Source: Syngnathus acus (lineage: Eukaryota > Chordata > Actinopteri > Syngnathiformes > Syngnathidae). Taken from it: DNA of 64,000 bases. Both the position numbers and the translations under genes were made by a program. Shown one piece after another: positions 49,208-61,800 of this stretch. Each line of letters begins with the position of its first letter. The stretch's first letter is position 1. The stretch covers positions 2,961,501 through 3,025,500 of the forward strand of contig NC_051103.1 in assembly GCF_901709675.1 (NCBI RefSeq), in the 5' to 3' direction. Under the pieces are notes generated by a model. That model saw only the letters and a list, made by a program, of their open reading frames with translations, was not told where the DNA came from and searched no databases.

Positions 49208-49868
49208 GAGCAGCTAAGGTGTCTTGACCCTAAGCTTCAAGTTGCACACTATTATATGTACACACTTGTTGGGTCACGGGCACTCTCCTTGCACTCCTAA
49301 TAAACAGCTCCGCTTCACTTCAAGTGTTTATGACATTCATTTGCAAATGCACCGCTGTGTTAAATCCTGCTAGGAAACATTAGCCCTAATCTTCAAATAG
49401 GGACTTTCTCTCGTGGCATTATAGAGGCCATTGTACTTGGGGAATGATTCTTGGCTCTGATGATGTGGAAAAGGTTACTTAGGGTGTCAGTGGTGTAGAA
49501 CCCTAATTGTTGAAAATTCATTAAATATGGGAGGGAAAATCAGAAAGAACACATTACCTGGCGCTCCACACGAGATACCTGGACTGGTTGCCAGCCAATT
49601 GGGCAGAATGAATGGCCGAATATTAGGCCGATGTTCCGCCCGATTGTGAATCGTGATTAGCTGAAATCTAACGGGCATCATGACGAAGCACACTGATGCA
49701 GCTATCAACACAGCTGTAATTATACACGGTAGGCACTGTGACTACACACACTTTTACTACAAAAAATGAGCATAGTAAGAAATAAAAGCCTCATAGTGGC
49801 AGTCTTGAGGTGAGGTGAGGTAAGAGTGATTTGGTCCCTTAAAGTCTTCATGGACACATCTAGAAGTG
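49208..49868 (-). other. SNX29: SNX29 3'UTR
   Basis: This is the likely 3'UTR between the stop codon and the first polyadenylation signal. It contains a decayed dispersed-repeat fragment at 49570-49610. No open frame of interest. Confidence 0.55.
49570..49610 (-). repeat. Fragment of a dispersed repeat in the SNX29 3'UTR
   Basis: On the minus strand CCAATTGGCTGGCAACCAGT followed by CCAGG matches the body of a widespread fish repeat (GCGATTGGCTGGCAACCAGT, then TCAGGGTGT) recalled from memory. Confidence 0.5.
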
Positions 49869-49995
49869 CTAGAGGTCACCACTCTGGGGTTCGGGTCTGG
49901 TTTCCTGGTGGTGGCCGCGACCTAGTCTCGGGAAGCGGGATGACGTTTTGCAGCGGGGCGTCTTGGGGCCGCTGTCGTTGGTCTGGGGCGCATCC
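49869..49995 (-). CDS. SNX29: SNX29 terminal coding exon
   Basis: 127 nt that complete Leu and continue DAPQTNDSGP to SSRFPRLGRG and PEPQSGDL, with stop TAG at 49871-49869. The acceptor is TTTTAG. It is too short for ordinary ORF finding and was recognised from the conserved SRFPxLxRG and PQSGDL motifs. The middle is basic and Ser/Thr-rich, probably disordered. Confidence 0.93.
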
Positions 49996-52900
49996 CTAAA
50001 ATGCCACAAGACAAGAAGATTCAAATGAACATCTGCTGAGGTTTGTTATTCAAACAGACAACTGCTGGCCCGAATCGTCGCCCTTCTGCCAGAGCACTTC
50101 TTTTGTTTAATCTAGACTTTAGTCAAAACCATACCGAAAAAGCTGTTCTTAAGCAAAATCCCCATAAATAATTGGTCTATTTTCCATTTGAAATCCGATT
50201 CAACAACTTTTTAATTAAAAGACAATGTTGATATGATAGATGAGATAATGACGCAACTTTAGATGCTTGGCCAGGCGTGATAATGCTTGCTGATTGCAGC
50301 TGCTTATCAGTTTTTACATCAGATTAAATGGGAGTGAGTTTTTGAACAGCTTAACAAAGGAAGTATAACTGGCCAAAGCAATACGTTTCAACACCAATCC
50401 GATAATGAGTAGAACGTGCCATCTGAATTTCGTCCTTTCACTCTAGGGACGTTCCGATACTCCGTTTTCTCAGACCGATACCAGTATGAGTAAAAGTCTC
50501 GATACCAAGAACCGCCGATACTCAAGCACTTTGGATACAAAAAAAAGACTGTAAATCCTACTGTTAAATTATTTTCCTTCAGATTGCATGGAACTACTGG
50601 CAAAACTGGTATCGGACAAAATCGTGAGAATCGATACTGTGAAATAAGGCTGGTAACTGCATCGATATCTGGTATCGATGCCGATCCATATTTCATTGCC
50701 TGTTGGCTTTTTTCGAATCAAGGAAAACACCAGTTAAATCTGCAACTAGCTTGACAGTCAACGACATAACAGATATCTTAGCACTTCCACAAACCTCGCC
50801 GCAGTGATGATACCAGCGTCACCGTCGTCGCTGCTACGAGCGAACCTTCATCCCTAACTAGTATCAGATGATGATGAGGATGAAAGATGGCAATGAAAAA
50901 GCAGCACGGTGAATTAGCGACGCGTTAACAGCTCGAGCAGTCACCCTTCACCTGCCGCGCACGATGATGATGATTTGACCAAGGGACCACTGCGGATGGA
51001 AAAATGGCAGCGACAAAAAAACAGCACGTCCAGCACTCTTCAAAAATGGAAAGTCATTTTCAGTGAATTGCGAAGAAGCCTTTTGAATACCCATTTGCAC
51101 AGGGAAAATATTTTCTCTGTGTTTTTAGATAAGGGAAGGATGCGACGTCATCATTCATGGGAATTCTCTATTCTTCCGATTTCTACTTTCCAGCTTGTTG
51201 CCGTTGCATTTCGACACCGTATTGACTTGAACAGTGAGCGGGAGAGCCAGCTTTGCCAGGCCTGGCTGAAATGTTATTCATTTGACTGCAGGGAAGCATA
51301 ATTAGAGCAAGCAGGTACACACAAGCCGCAATCTAATTGATTGGCTCGACAGGAAGTGGTGGGCTCGAGCAAATAGTACATGCCGGATAAACTATTCCCT
51401 TTTCCTCTTTCTTGCACGTTCAAGCACACGCGCACAGCACACACAGTCACACTTGCCTAATCTGGCACAATGAAAGGTTACATCCTTATTCTGGAGTCAA
51501 ACTGCCCCAAACTGCTCTTGACAGCAAAACAAAGGTCCTAAGCACTTTGTTTTCCCGTCGACAGCAAGTCAATAAGGCAGGAAACAAGCCAGCGAGTGCG
51601 GAGTCTTGTGTTCTGAATAAAACAAACACCTCACCATGGAGCTGCATTCAAATTATTAGGGAGTCCAAAGGCCAGACAAGTTGATGGAAACGTGGGACTG
51701 CAGCGTCAACATAAGAAATACATCAATTTACATGTTTTAAGTTAAATATGTGAATTAAAGTGCATCAAGAAATAAAATTCAAAAATTAAAGATGAATGGC
51801 GAATTAATGACATGAATGGACAAAAGTATTAGGAAACCTATGTATTTATTTATTTTTTTAAATATACACATGACCCATTCATTTTAAAAAATATAGAAAA
51901 GAACGTTATTTTTTTTTGTTTCACGTTCTATGATTTGACCACAAATGCATCAGGTATGTGTGCTACAAGCAAATGTGACGGTATTTCCTTTTGCACATGC
52001 TCTGTTTGCAATCAAAAAAACATTTCCCCTTGAGCTTGGAGATGTGAAAGAGATATAATTACAGAGCCTCTCGTTGGGAGAAGCTCCTGAGACTTCTGTG
52101 CTTTCACTGTTTAGCGGGGCCTCTGGGCCCATTTCCATTCTACTGGATAATAATAGTGTCAGGCATTTGGGTTAATCGCTACCTCTCATTTTAATTTTTT
52201 TTTTTTTACAATGGTATATTGCTTTTAATTAACAACCGACTGGTCTTTTTTTCCCCCTCCCTCACCTAGCCACAAATTAATAGAGGAAATTATGCAGAAT
52301 GGTTTGAAAAGTTACAAATTCCAGAACTGAATTAGTTTGGTGTTCTGTCCAAAATGTCAATGTTTTCTTTTAATAACAGTGCCTTTGGGTAATTTCAAGA
52401 GTGACAAGTCTGCATGACTGTCAATGACTGTTGCTGCTGTAGCCATTAAGTGAGATGTCAACATTCCGGTCAGACGGCAGAGACAGGTCATTTCCCGCTG
52501 ACTGATTGCAGTAAGTGCAAAATGTTGTGGAAAGCTGACAGGAAATGACTAGAACGTGTCATTTGGAGATGCTGCTGGTAGGGTTAGGTAGGTGGGTCAC
52601 TGAGCAATCAGACATGTTTTGAGTGTGTGTCACAGAACATGTACTCTACTTTTGGTTAAGTGTAACTTTCTGGTTTATTGATTGCTACTATTGACCTCTG
52701 TTGTCGGTTCAATTTGAAAGTTGGAATCTAATTGGTTCATAGCATCTGTGCATGTGTGTCCACTTACAGACAAAAAGGCAGCAGTGACAGCAGGGTCTCC
52801 TTAGTGGGATGGGTGGTGAAGTCTGGCAGCGTCTGGATCACTTTGTTCATGACCATACGAAGGTAACACTGCAGCTGCTTCCGCCTCTCCTCCACAAACT

Positions 52901-55728
52901 TGGCGTCCTTTAAACACACACGGACGAGAAGCGGATCGTATGACGCGGGAAGATGCGTTTCGATCTGACAATCAAAATAGCTATCAGTGTGAATTCCTGC
53001 AAATATTTTTACAGTGTGTGAAGTTTTGACTTTCAAAAGACAAGCTGACATGAATGACAACAATAAAGAAATCATTGATGGTTATTTTGCCATTTGCTTG
53101 CCGGTGAACAAAGAAAATGAGCTCAAGCGCATTCAGAAGTCCTTCATGGTGTGAACCACTGCAGGCAGCGGCATGCAGCCACATGGCGCGAGCTAGCATG
53201 GCTAATGGTAGTCCAGCAAAGGCTCACAACAAAGCCTGGGCAACGGTCTGTTTTACTGGGACTAACAGCCCTCGCCAGTTGAATTGAAATGGAAACTACT
53301 GCTTTTTCTTTTGATCTCAAATCCAAATCCCAAGGACACTTCATTGGGCCGACTCAAAAGACGCTCTTCAAAGAACCGTTTGTTGTGCTGGTGATGTGGA
53401 ACATCTACTGCTCCAATCCGAAAGGACCGAGAGACTTAATTAAACACGCAGGTATGCATCAAATTTAAATTGATCCTTCAACAATTGCAATGTGGTTTGA
53501 CGGGTGAAAATACGAGAGGAACAGATTCAAAGTAACAACAAACTTGACGAGGTAAGCGGAGCTGCATCTTAGCTTGCCAATTAGCTTGAGCTAATAGCGT
53601 CGTTTGAGTATACTGTGGGTTGACTATCAACACAAATACGAGTGGCTCGTGCCAGGAGAAGAGACGGCAAGCGAGTCGTGCAAATCTGATGTGTCAGATT
53701 AGGCTTCGCGTGCCAGTGTGAGTTTCATGCTCTACCAACACATGAAGGGACACCCTGACTGCTTTCATGGATGTCAGAGGAGTAATAACCCTAATGGACA
53801 TTGTGACACATTCATGAAGACGAAACGCGGTAGCGAAAAGGTGACGCCGCTCGCTCGGAAAGACGGCGAAGCAACTGTTGCAGGTACGACTTTGCATCAC
53901 CCCTTGGCTCCTCCCATCCCGAATCGGTCCATCGTCACATCAAGTGGAGGTGCCAGTGGATATTAAACATGAAGGCGGAGCAGAGCTTAAAGAAAACATC
54001 TTAGGGCCTAATTCTGTCAACGTACGCCTGCACCACTTAACACACACAACTCCTGTATGAGCGAGGACAGCTTGACATGTATGTTGCTCTCAACCTTTTC
54101 CAAATATGGTTAGACACCTCCTCAACCTATGAACGTTTGCACTGGCACCTGCCTTTTTACACAGTCTGATTAAAACATTAGTATTGTTATAATTGGTATT
54201 AAGGACTCAAAGTGTGTTACGAAGACACTTCAGATTTTGACCTCCAAGCTAAAATAAATTGCCGGCATGTAATTAGATGGTTTGATATTTGCATTTGCAA
54301 GCATGATGTTGCTAATAAAGGGTCCGGCGAGTTCGTAAAAGCGCTAATGGAGAGTGGATGTTGTCATAAAAACATGCGGCGATATACGGGGGCCTGGAAA
54401 TGGCCATGTGCACACAAGCACATGATGCTGGATGTCACTTCAGAGAGAGAAACGATAAGCTCAGATAAGCACAAGAGGGGAAGCTGTCAATGGGAGAGAC
54501 GCTCCAACGTAGTCACATATGCTCACTGGATTTCCTGGCAGCTTTACACCATTCAAGTCTGGCACAGGGGAAGAAAAACACTCCTGATAGCAGTTCCGAA
54601 GAAGAACTTAATGTTGCCCGGCAACAAGACGTTTTAGGAGGAAAAAAGGCATCGCTGAGGAAATGAGTGGACTGTGATCAAGTCGGAAACTTTGCAGCAA
54701 CAATGCTGGTAAAGAAAAAATATATATATATATTCTTTCTTTCTGGTCACTTCTTAAATCAGCATGAACGCGAGCGACGGTGATTTGGACCCGAGAAACG
54801 AAACGAGAGTGGGCAGCAGGGCTGAACATTCTGTTCTCTCCACGCCGCATGTAAACACTCTCCAACGCGCAGGTCTCGGCTATGCATAAAACATCACAAG
54901 CGATTCAGGAATACGGAAACCTTCACAATGTCATCATTTCAAAAGCGTGAAACATGTGTATTGCATAATAAATGAAGACAACATACTAAGATTGGTTAAT
55001 AATTCACTTTGTAGTTTCTGATTAATTAATCAGGGCAGCCCTGGCACTAGTGCCGATTGCGCAAGAGGCTCATTCATTTTTCGGGACTCTTATATAATGT
55101 GATCAAACGGCAAACAATGGTGATTTTTATTTATAGACACACGCGGTACTTAAGCAATCATCTCTATTATCTTGTCAATAAGCAACCGTAATTGCAATCA
55201 CCACTCTGCCTCAATATCCCACCAGGCGTACAGTTATCCCGTTTCAACGAGCTTTTCTGTGAAGATTTTATAATTGAATCATCAGTGAGGAGTTTGATTG
55301 ACTGATCACTCCGGCACGCTTCTCCAAATGGGATTAAACCATAACAAACAGCAGAAAAATAAGGCCCAATATTAGTTTTTTTCAAAATATCTCTTATGTC
55401 CAACACCAAAACTGCCATTGTCTTAAATTGTGCATTTGAAGGAAAATTGACTTCATTGCACCTCTGAATGGCATTTGCTACTAATATAAGTCAGCGGGCC
55501 TACTTTCACAAAAGGTCCTTTTCTATTCACCGAGCAGCTATTCCTTCAACAACGCCAACATATGTTCTCCGATTTGGCTATTAGCAGGCATAATGGTGTG
55601 CTATTTGTTCAAATTACCATTATGGCTGTCCAGACCAAAAGCGGTGTTAGGAGCAAGCGTTACTGCAAAGATGAGCCAATTCTGGAAACTATTTGCCTAG
55701 TTAAGAAGTAGTCAAAGAAGTTTGAGAA

Positions 55729-55819
<91 letters not shown>

Positions 55820-58800
55820 ATACAGTTCACTCACACAGCTGGACAGTCTGACCTCAAGCACCAGGAGATTCATGGCCAGTGCGTTATTAAGCTCATTATC
55901 AGCGATAGAAACCCGCAAATGAGGTAAAAATGGCTTGATGGCGACAAATCGCGCAGGGGCCAGAGGTCAATTTGACCACCGACGAGAAAATTATACAATC
56001 CCGCAATTATACAGAAAAGTGCGCGACTTTAAATAATGTAACTGTGGTTTAAGTGAAGGCCATTTAGAAGGTCGGACCATAAAGCAGGCGTTTGGAGAAG
56101 GCGGCCCGAGGCGTCAACGGGATGTTTTACGCGGGGAGAACTTAAGCGAATCACGCCGATCAATACGACACTGTTTACAAAATGTAACTCTCAATATCAC
56201 GCAGATCAGTCTTCTGAAAGCCGTTGCATTAGTTGCTAAGCTGAAAATATGATTTGCTTTGCCATACATATCGTGGCATTTTTATTGGTTCATTTCAAAT
56301 TGCAGTAACATTGATCCGATGATGGCCGGAAACCCCAGTAGAGCAAAAGGAATCATTTGACATTACGTAACTGGGCCCGCATTAATTAAACCGGGCGAAG
56401 CTCCAAGTAGCAAAAGAGGATGATGACACATTCACAGGCATCTCCTCAAAAGCAGGCTAGACCGATTTTACACATCTGAACCGTGACTTCCTTCATGGCT
56501 CCTGGAGAACTTTAGCTCGGTAGCTCCGTGCTGTCAGTCACGTTGAGGGGCGCGGCATGATGAAACCGTGAGAACGCCGGGCGTGTAATTGAGTTAGCGA
56601 GGATGTGTGATTTTTACAGCTGCTTGAAGTGTGGATATTCAAAAGTGCAGATAAAAAGACTTGGGAGATTTTCGCTGGCCTGATGTTACATTTCTGAGTT
56701 TTTAGATGGACGAGACGGTAGGTAGGGAAGATTGTAACAAGATGGAGGAGGCACAGAGGGAGCAGCGTGGCACAAAATGAAGGATATAATAAGTGACTGA
56801 AAACACGTTTGTGTTTCAGTCTCCTGGGAAATAAACGACGATGAGGAGGTGGGACAAATAGTTGCTGTGGTGGGGGAGTGTATTTGTAAAGACATCGAAG
56901 CTTTTTTTTTTCTTTTCCAAAATGAGCTCAAATGCAAACTGAGTAGGTGAGGAAAAAAGGCCGATGGGGGGGGGGGCTGGCTTGTGAAATTTCAAAATAG
57001 AAAAGAAAAATCAAAGGCAAAAAAAAAAAAAAGGGGGAGAAGCGATTTACACAGCATGAAGAAGGGCGACAGGAGGAGAAAGAAAGGAAGGTCTACTCAG
57101 GGGGGCAATCACGGGGCCATTGAGGTAACCCGTGGGAAAAATATTAGGGGTCTGAATTCAAAATCATAGCCCTGTCTCAATTCTTTGAATATTTCCACCT
57201 GCTTGTCATTTGGAGCACTTGCGAAATCTCTCCAGAAGCATGCAGGCTTTGAGACGTGGCCTAAAAGCGATAAATCCGGGTCGGGGCTTTCTCTTGCCAT
57301 GCTTGCTGATTTCCAAGGGATGTTGCAAACCAATAATTCACACAAACTGCCGGTGTAATGAGCTTTAGAGGGGCTTTCAAGGACATGATAGCGGCCACTA
57401 TGTGGTCAACCATACGACACACAACAGGGCAGGCATGCTTATCTCGGTCGGTTTAGATTTCCAACCATGAAACTGCAGAGTACTTTGAAGGTAGCGAGCT
57501 TGACCGGCGCTTTCGGCCATGGCGGCTTCAAACCCAACCAAGCAAAGCATCCAGGTCAGAACCAAATTAAGGTTGGAGGAACCGGCTGCTGACGGTGGGG
57601 ACGATGTGGACCTCGGGCTGTCACTGCCCGTGAAGAATGTGTGCATGTACAGTAAATACAGCAGAAGCAATGCACCAGTGACATTTTGGACACAGGCTGA
57701 TCAAATTTAATGATCCCAACTTAAAACTGACACATAATCACTATAAATGTTGATTTGTGGGGGATATAAAAAAAAAGTCAAGCATGACGACACAAAATGT
57801 AGATCTAAAAATGTAAATCATCAATCCACTTCTAAATCAGAGCGCTCGATAGAGTGAATTTTATGTGGGTGTACCAAAACGAAAATGAGCTGCTTTCCAA
57901 AGTATATTAAAGTCATACATCACAATTGAGAGCTTGATATGTTAGGGAGGAGCTAAGGTTAGCCTGGGTTGTCACGGAGAGTCTCTGCTTACCTTCATGA
58001 ACTTCAGAAAAAAAATTCAAGACAATCTTGAGCTCACCTTGTTCCCGATGGCTTTCTTTGGCGGGAAGTTGAACGTGTCCACTTGTGGAAATTGGGACCT
58101 CAGACGGTTGTGCAGCTCCCGAAACTCGGTGTAGCGTCTATATACATTCCACTCATTGTCCAGAATGCGGATGTAGACCTGAGGAATAGACAAATAAGAT
58201 ATGGATGGATAACGTGAGCTTTGCATTTGATAAGCTTGTCATTAAAGTTTCATATAGCCTCACCGAAATCAGAGAAAAAAAAAAAAAAGGTTTTTCCACA
58301 TCATCTCGCTAACATAATGCCACGCAGAGATAGAGTCTGTCTTTAGACGTGACAGCTCTGCTACCATTTCCATGCACCATTAGCTGCTTTATTCACACTC
58401 ACAAAAGAGAGGGGGAGCGGGGAGAGGAGACAAAATGAGCCTATTACAAAGAAAACGAGAAGGAGATGGGCTTCTGTTTTCATGGGGGTGAAAACCGGGA
58501 GTGAGAGATGAAATGGTTTTTTTTTTTAATTCCATTTCAAAACAGGAGCTGATACAAAAAAACGTTGTGGGCAGTAGTGCTGAAGCACCGATGGTGACAA
58601 GTTTGGGAAGGGGGGGGTGCTGAAATAAACCATGTGACCTCACAATTGAATTGTGTGACGCAACTTCAATGCTGATGTCACAAGCGTCCCTTTTTGACCC
58701 CGTTTTCCACGTCAATGATGTGCTCCGATGAGACACCTGAGGGATGACTGACTGTTAGCGTGTCACTCCTTAGCACCCCCTGATATTACAAGAGCTTCAT

Positions 58801-61800
58801 CAAGCATGACGGGAGCACGCTTGAGAGTTTACATGCAATCAAACATGATGTTGGTTGCTTTTATAGCACTTTGCATTTATTAGTGTCATTCCACCATTAT
58901 AACCAAGAAGCAACTCGTGTTGGCGGAATATTATTTTATTTTGCGCTGGAGGAGGATAGACCTTTCCAGGCTATTTATTTGCATCTGTATGTCTATTTTG
59001 GGGAAATCTCAGCTACATTCGATATAATTTGGATGGGTAAATGATTCAAAAAATTAGGTGGAAAATAAATCAAGTCTAAATAATAAATCAATTTTATTCT
59101 TTAAAAATGTTAGTTATTTTCCAATTTCAGGGACCACTTGCAATACCGCCACGGACCGCTAAAGGGCCGCGAACCACCAGTTACAATCCCTGCCATCATT
59201 AGATTAGGCTTGTTGTGATGGAGATTACATTTGAGCCATTGAAGGAACACTTTGACAATGGAAAAATGTCCAGAGGCTAAACTTTGCTAAACTATGAGGT
59301 GAGATGTAATGAACAACTTCAATAAGTAGAGCATCTGAAATTGAAATGTCTCAAAGCCATTTCACCCAGGAGACGTGTTTCTTATCTAACAAAGTGAATG
59401 ACCTTTACATGGCTCGGGAGGAAAAAGGCTTCATTTCTTGTTTTGAGGCGACTGTTACTTTTCTCACTGGTGTTTTTGTCAGCGTGCGCATGACACTACA
59501 AAGCGGGAAATGCGAACATGACAAACCTGACATTTTGGACGGTCATTAAAAGGCATCGGCTGTGTTTTGTTAGCCACGGGAAATGTCTCGTTGTTGAATC
59601 ATCGACGTCGTGAATGTGTCTAGGGAATGTTAAGATATCCCAAAAAGTTTGTTGAATGATTCGACAATTATCTATCGGTACAGTGGAGAAGTGTTGAGTA
59701 CATCTGCCTCACAGCTCGGCAGTTCTGGGTTCAGATCCAACTTGAATATATCCTGCTTTTTTTGCCGCTCGAGGAAAAAAACTCCATTGTATAGTTACGA
59801 CAGCAAAACATCAGAGCAAGATGCCGGGACAAACAAGCTGTTTCAAATGTGCCTGCTCTGTCACGTTTCCATAAATTAGAGCATTGTTTAATGCAGAGTG
59901 ACTCTTATTTATCTCGCATTTTCCAAGTGGCTTCTCCAACATTCCCTACTGGGAATAGGAACGTCTAAACAGACAGCCTGTATTTTGCTTGCATTAGTAA
60001 AATGTGAAACACGGGAAGCAGCTGTGTTGTTGTTGTCAAGCTGCTGTTTTCCAATCCCATTAAAATGCAGCACCTGAAACCAAAAGAGTGCGGCGAGAGA
60101 ATTTGTTGACTCTGACTGAACATTTATTGAAGGGATGCTTGTATAAAATATTCAAAAAAATGTTTTTTTCACGGTTTGATTGGTAGCGACTGGTCATTCC
60201 CTCTAAATTACAGCAAATAAATTGTTGAGATTGACTAAAAGCCTGGAGCTACCCCTAAAATTGGGAGGATCCACATTTTCTGCAATAGTACTGTATCAGT
60301 TTGATTTGTGTACACATTCAAAGTCATTCTTAGTTATTTTTGCCTTGCCAACAAAGGGGAAAAAAAAACAGAGCGAATCCAGGAAGGACTGAAGAGCGGC
60401 AAAAGAAATTCAACTGAAAGCAACGGGAGGCTAAGTGCAATTAAATCGAACTTGGTGAAAGACCGATATCTTTTCTTTCTCCTCACACTTCTCCTTTCAT
60501 AAAAGAAAAGCCATCAATACACCAGGGCGACGTTTTCAAGTAGGAAGCTACCTTGGAAAATCCTCTCACGCCCCAGCAGGGGGCTTTTATCACAATTACC
60601 GCCATGATTCCCATCGCCTCCTCTTTTCCTCGCGACTGAGAGTCTTTGTCGGATAGCATCTCTTCCTTCTTTCCCGAGGACGAGCCACTAACAACACCCG
60701 AGGATTAGCCATCTTGAGGCAAGCAGCAGGCAAATGCCGGCTGCAATGTAAAGACGAGATGAATTGGACACAAAGACAGAGAGGAGTGAAGCTGACTGAT
60801 GAGAAGATTAAACACGCGAGGTAAAGGCAGACAATTAAAGGCCCCGGACAGGAGGAGGAATGAAAAATTGACAGTAACAAGGCTAAGAGAGCTGATTGAC
60901 AAATTACACTTCAGCTCAAGAGCTCATCGGCTAAAATCGCCGTCACCAGCCAAATTGGGAAAGGGGAAGACAGGCCAAATTCCCATCCCACCTCTCACAT
61001 GTCACATACAGCTGCCAATGACACACCGACGGAGCGCTTTTTCAATGGCTGGCTCACCCGTGACGGGCTAAAGTGGGCGTCCCTCGTGTTCTTTTGTGGA
61101 GGGGTTCAAATCCAGGTGACGTATCGACATAAGTGGGGTGGTTGCGTGGTCAAATAATTTTATTTGGATCATAAAAAAATATTAATCATGTATTTTGCAA
61201 CCATATTGAAAATCCTCCTGATCAATTTGAAGAACTTTTTTTTCCCAGACAGTACTCATCCCTAATGTCTGAACTAATTGCATCTTCCCTTGTAGGTCAG
61301 TAATGAGCTTACACAATATAGTGAGTCCGTGTGGTCGTAAAATTGAGTGCCTCCCCGCTTGCAAGGGCATGCGATGTAAATGAGACGGTGGATGTGATAC
61401 CTAAGCGGCAAGACGAGCGATGATGTTTCATCTAAGATTGATGAATATGACACCAAGACGAGTGTAATTATTGTCATCAGCATTGTAAAACATTCATCAT
61501 TAACACAACAGTGTCACTAACCCGCCATTATCACAACTGTAATTTATTTTTCTCAAGCGCTGGAAATGAACATTTAAAGCAGACTTATCATCACCAAGAC
61601 AGAACTTTCTGGTTAATCACAAGGTCTCGGAGCCAGCATGCAAACGCAAGGGCTTACTGCCTCTGAAGTTAACCCCAATTTATCCATTAGCTGAAACGGA
61701 AATTAAAGGTGCTAGGACAGAGCCCACTTTGAATTTCTCCAGGGACTTCAGGACACGAGTGTCGCCGACGTACCGATGAGGATGTCTCAATTATTCATCG

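Noticed and set aside
54212-54637. 141-codon plus-strand frame in an SNX29 intron
   Set aside because: It lies on the strand opposite SNX29, has no recognisable domain and shows no first-exon or splice context. Length alone is not enough.
55712-55927. Cys-Val and Thr-His repeat frames on both strands
   Set aside because: They are produced by the (TG)42 microsatellite.
61095-61115. Possible tRNA B-box (GGGGTTCAAATCCAGG)
   Set aside because: No matching A-box or cloverleaf stems could be traced around it. It is more likely a scrap of the tRNA-like dispersed repeat.
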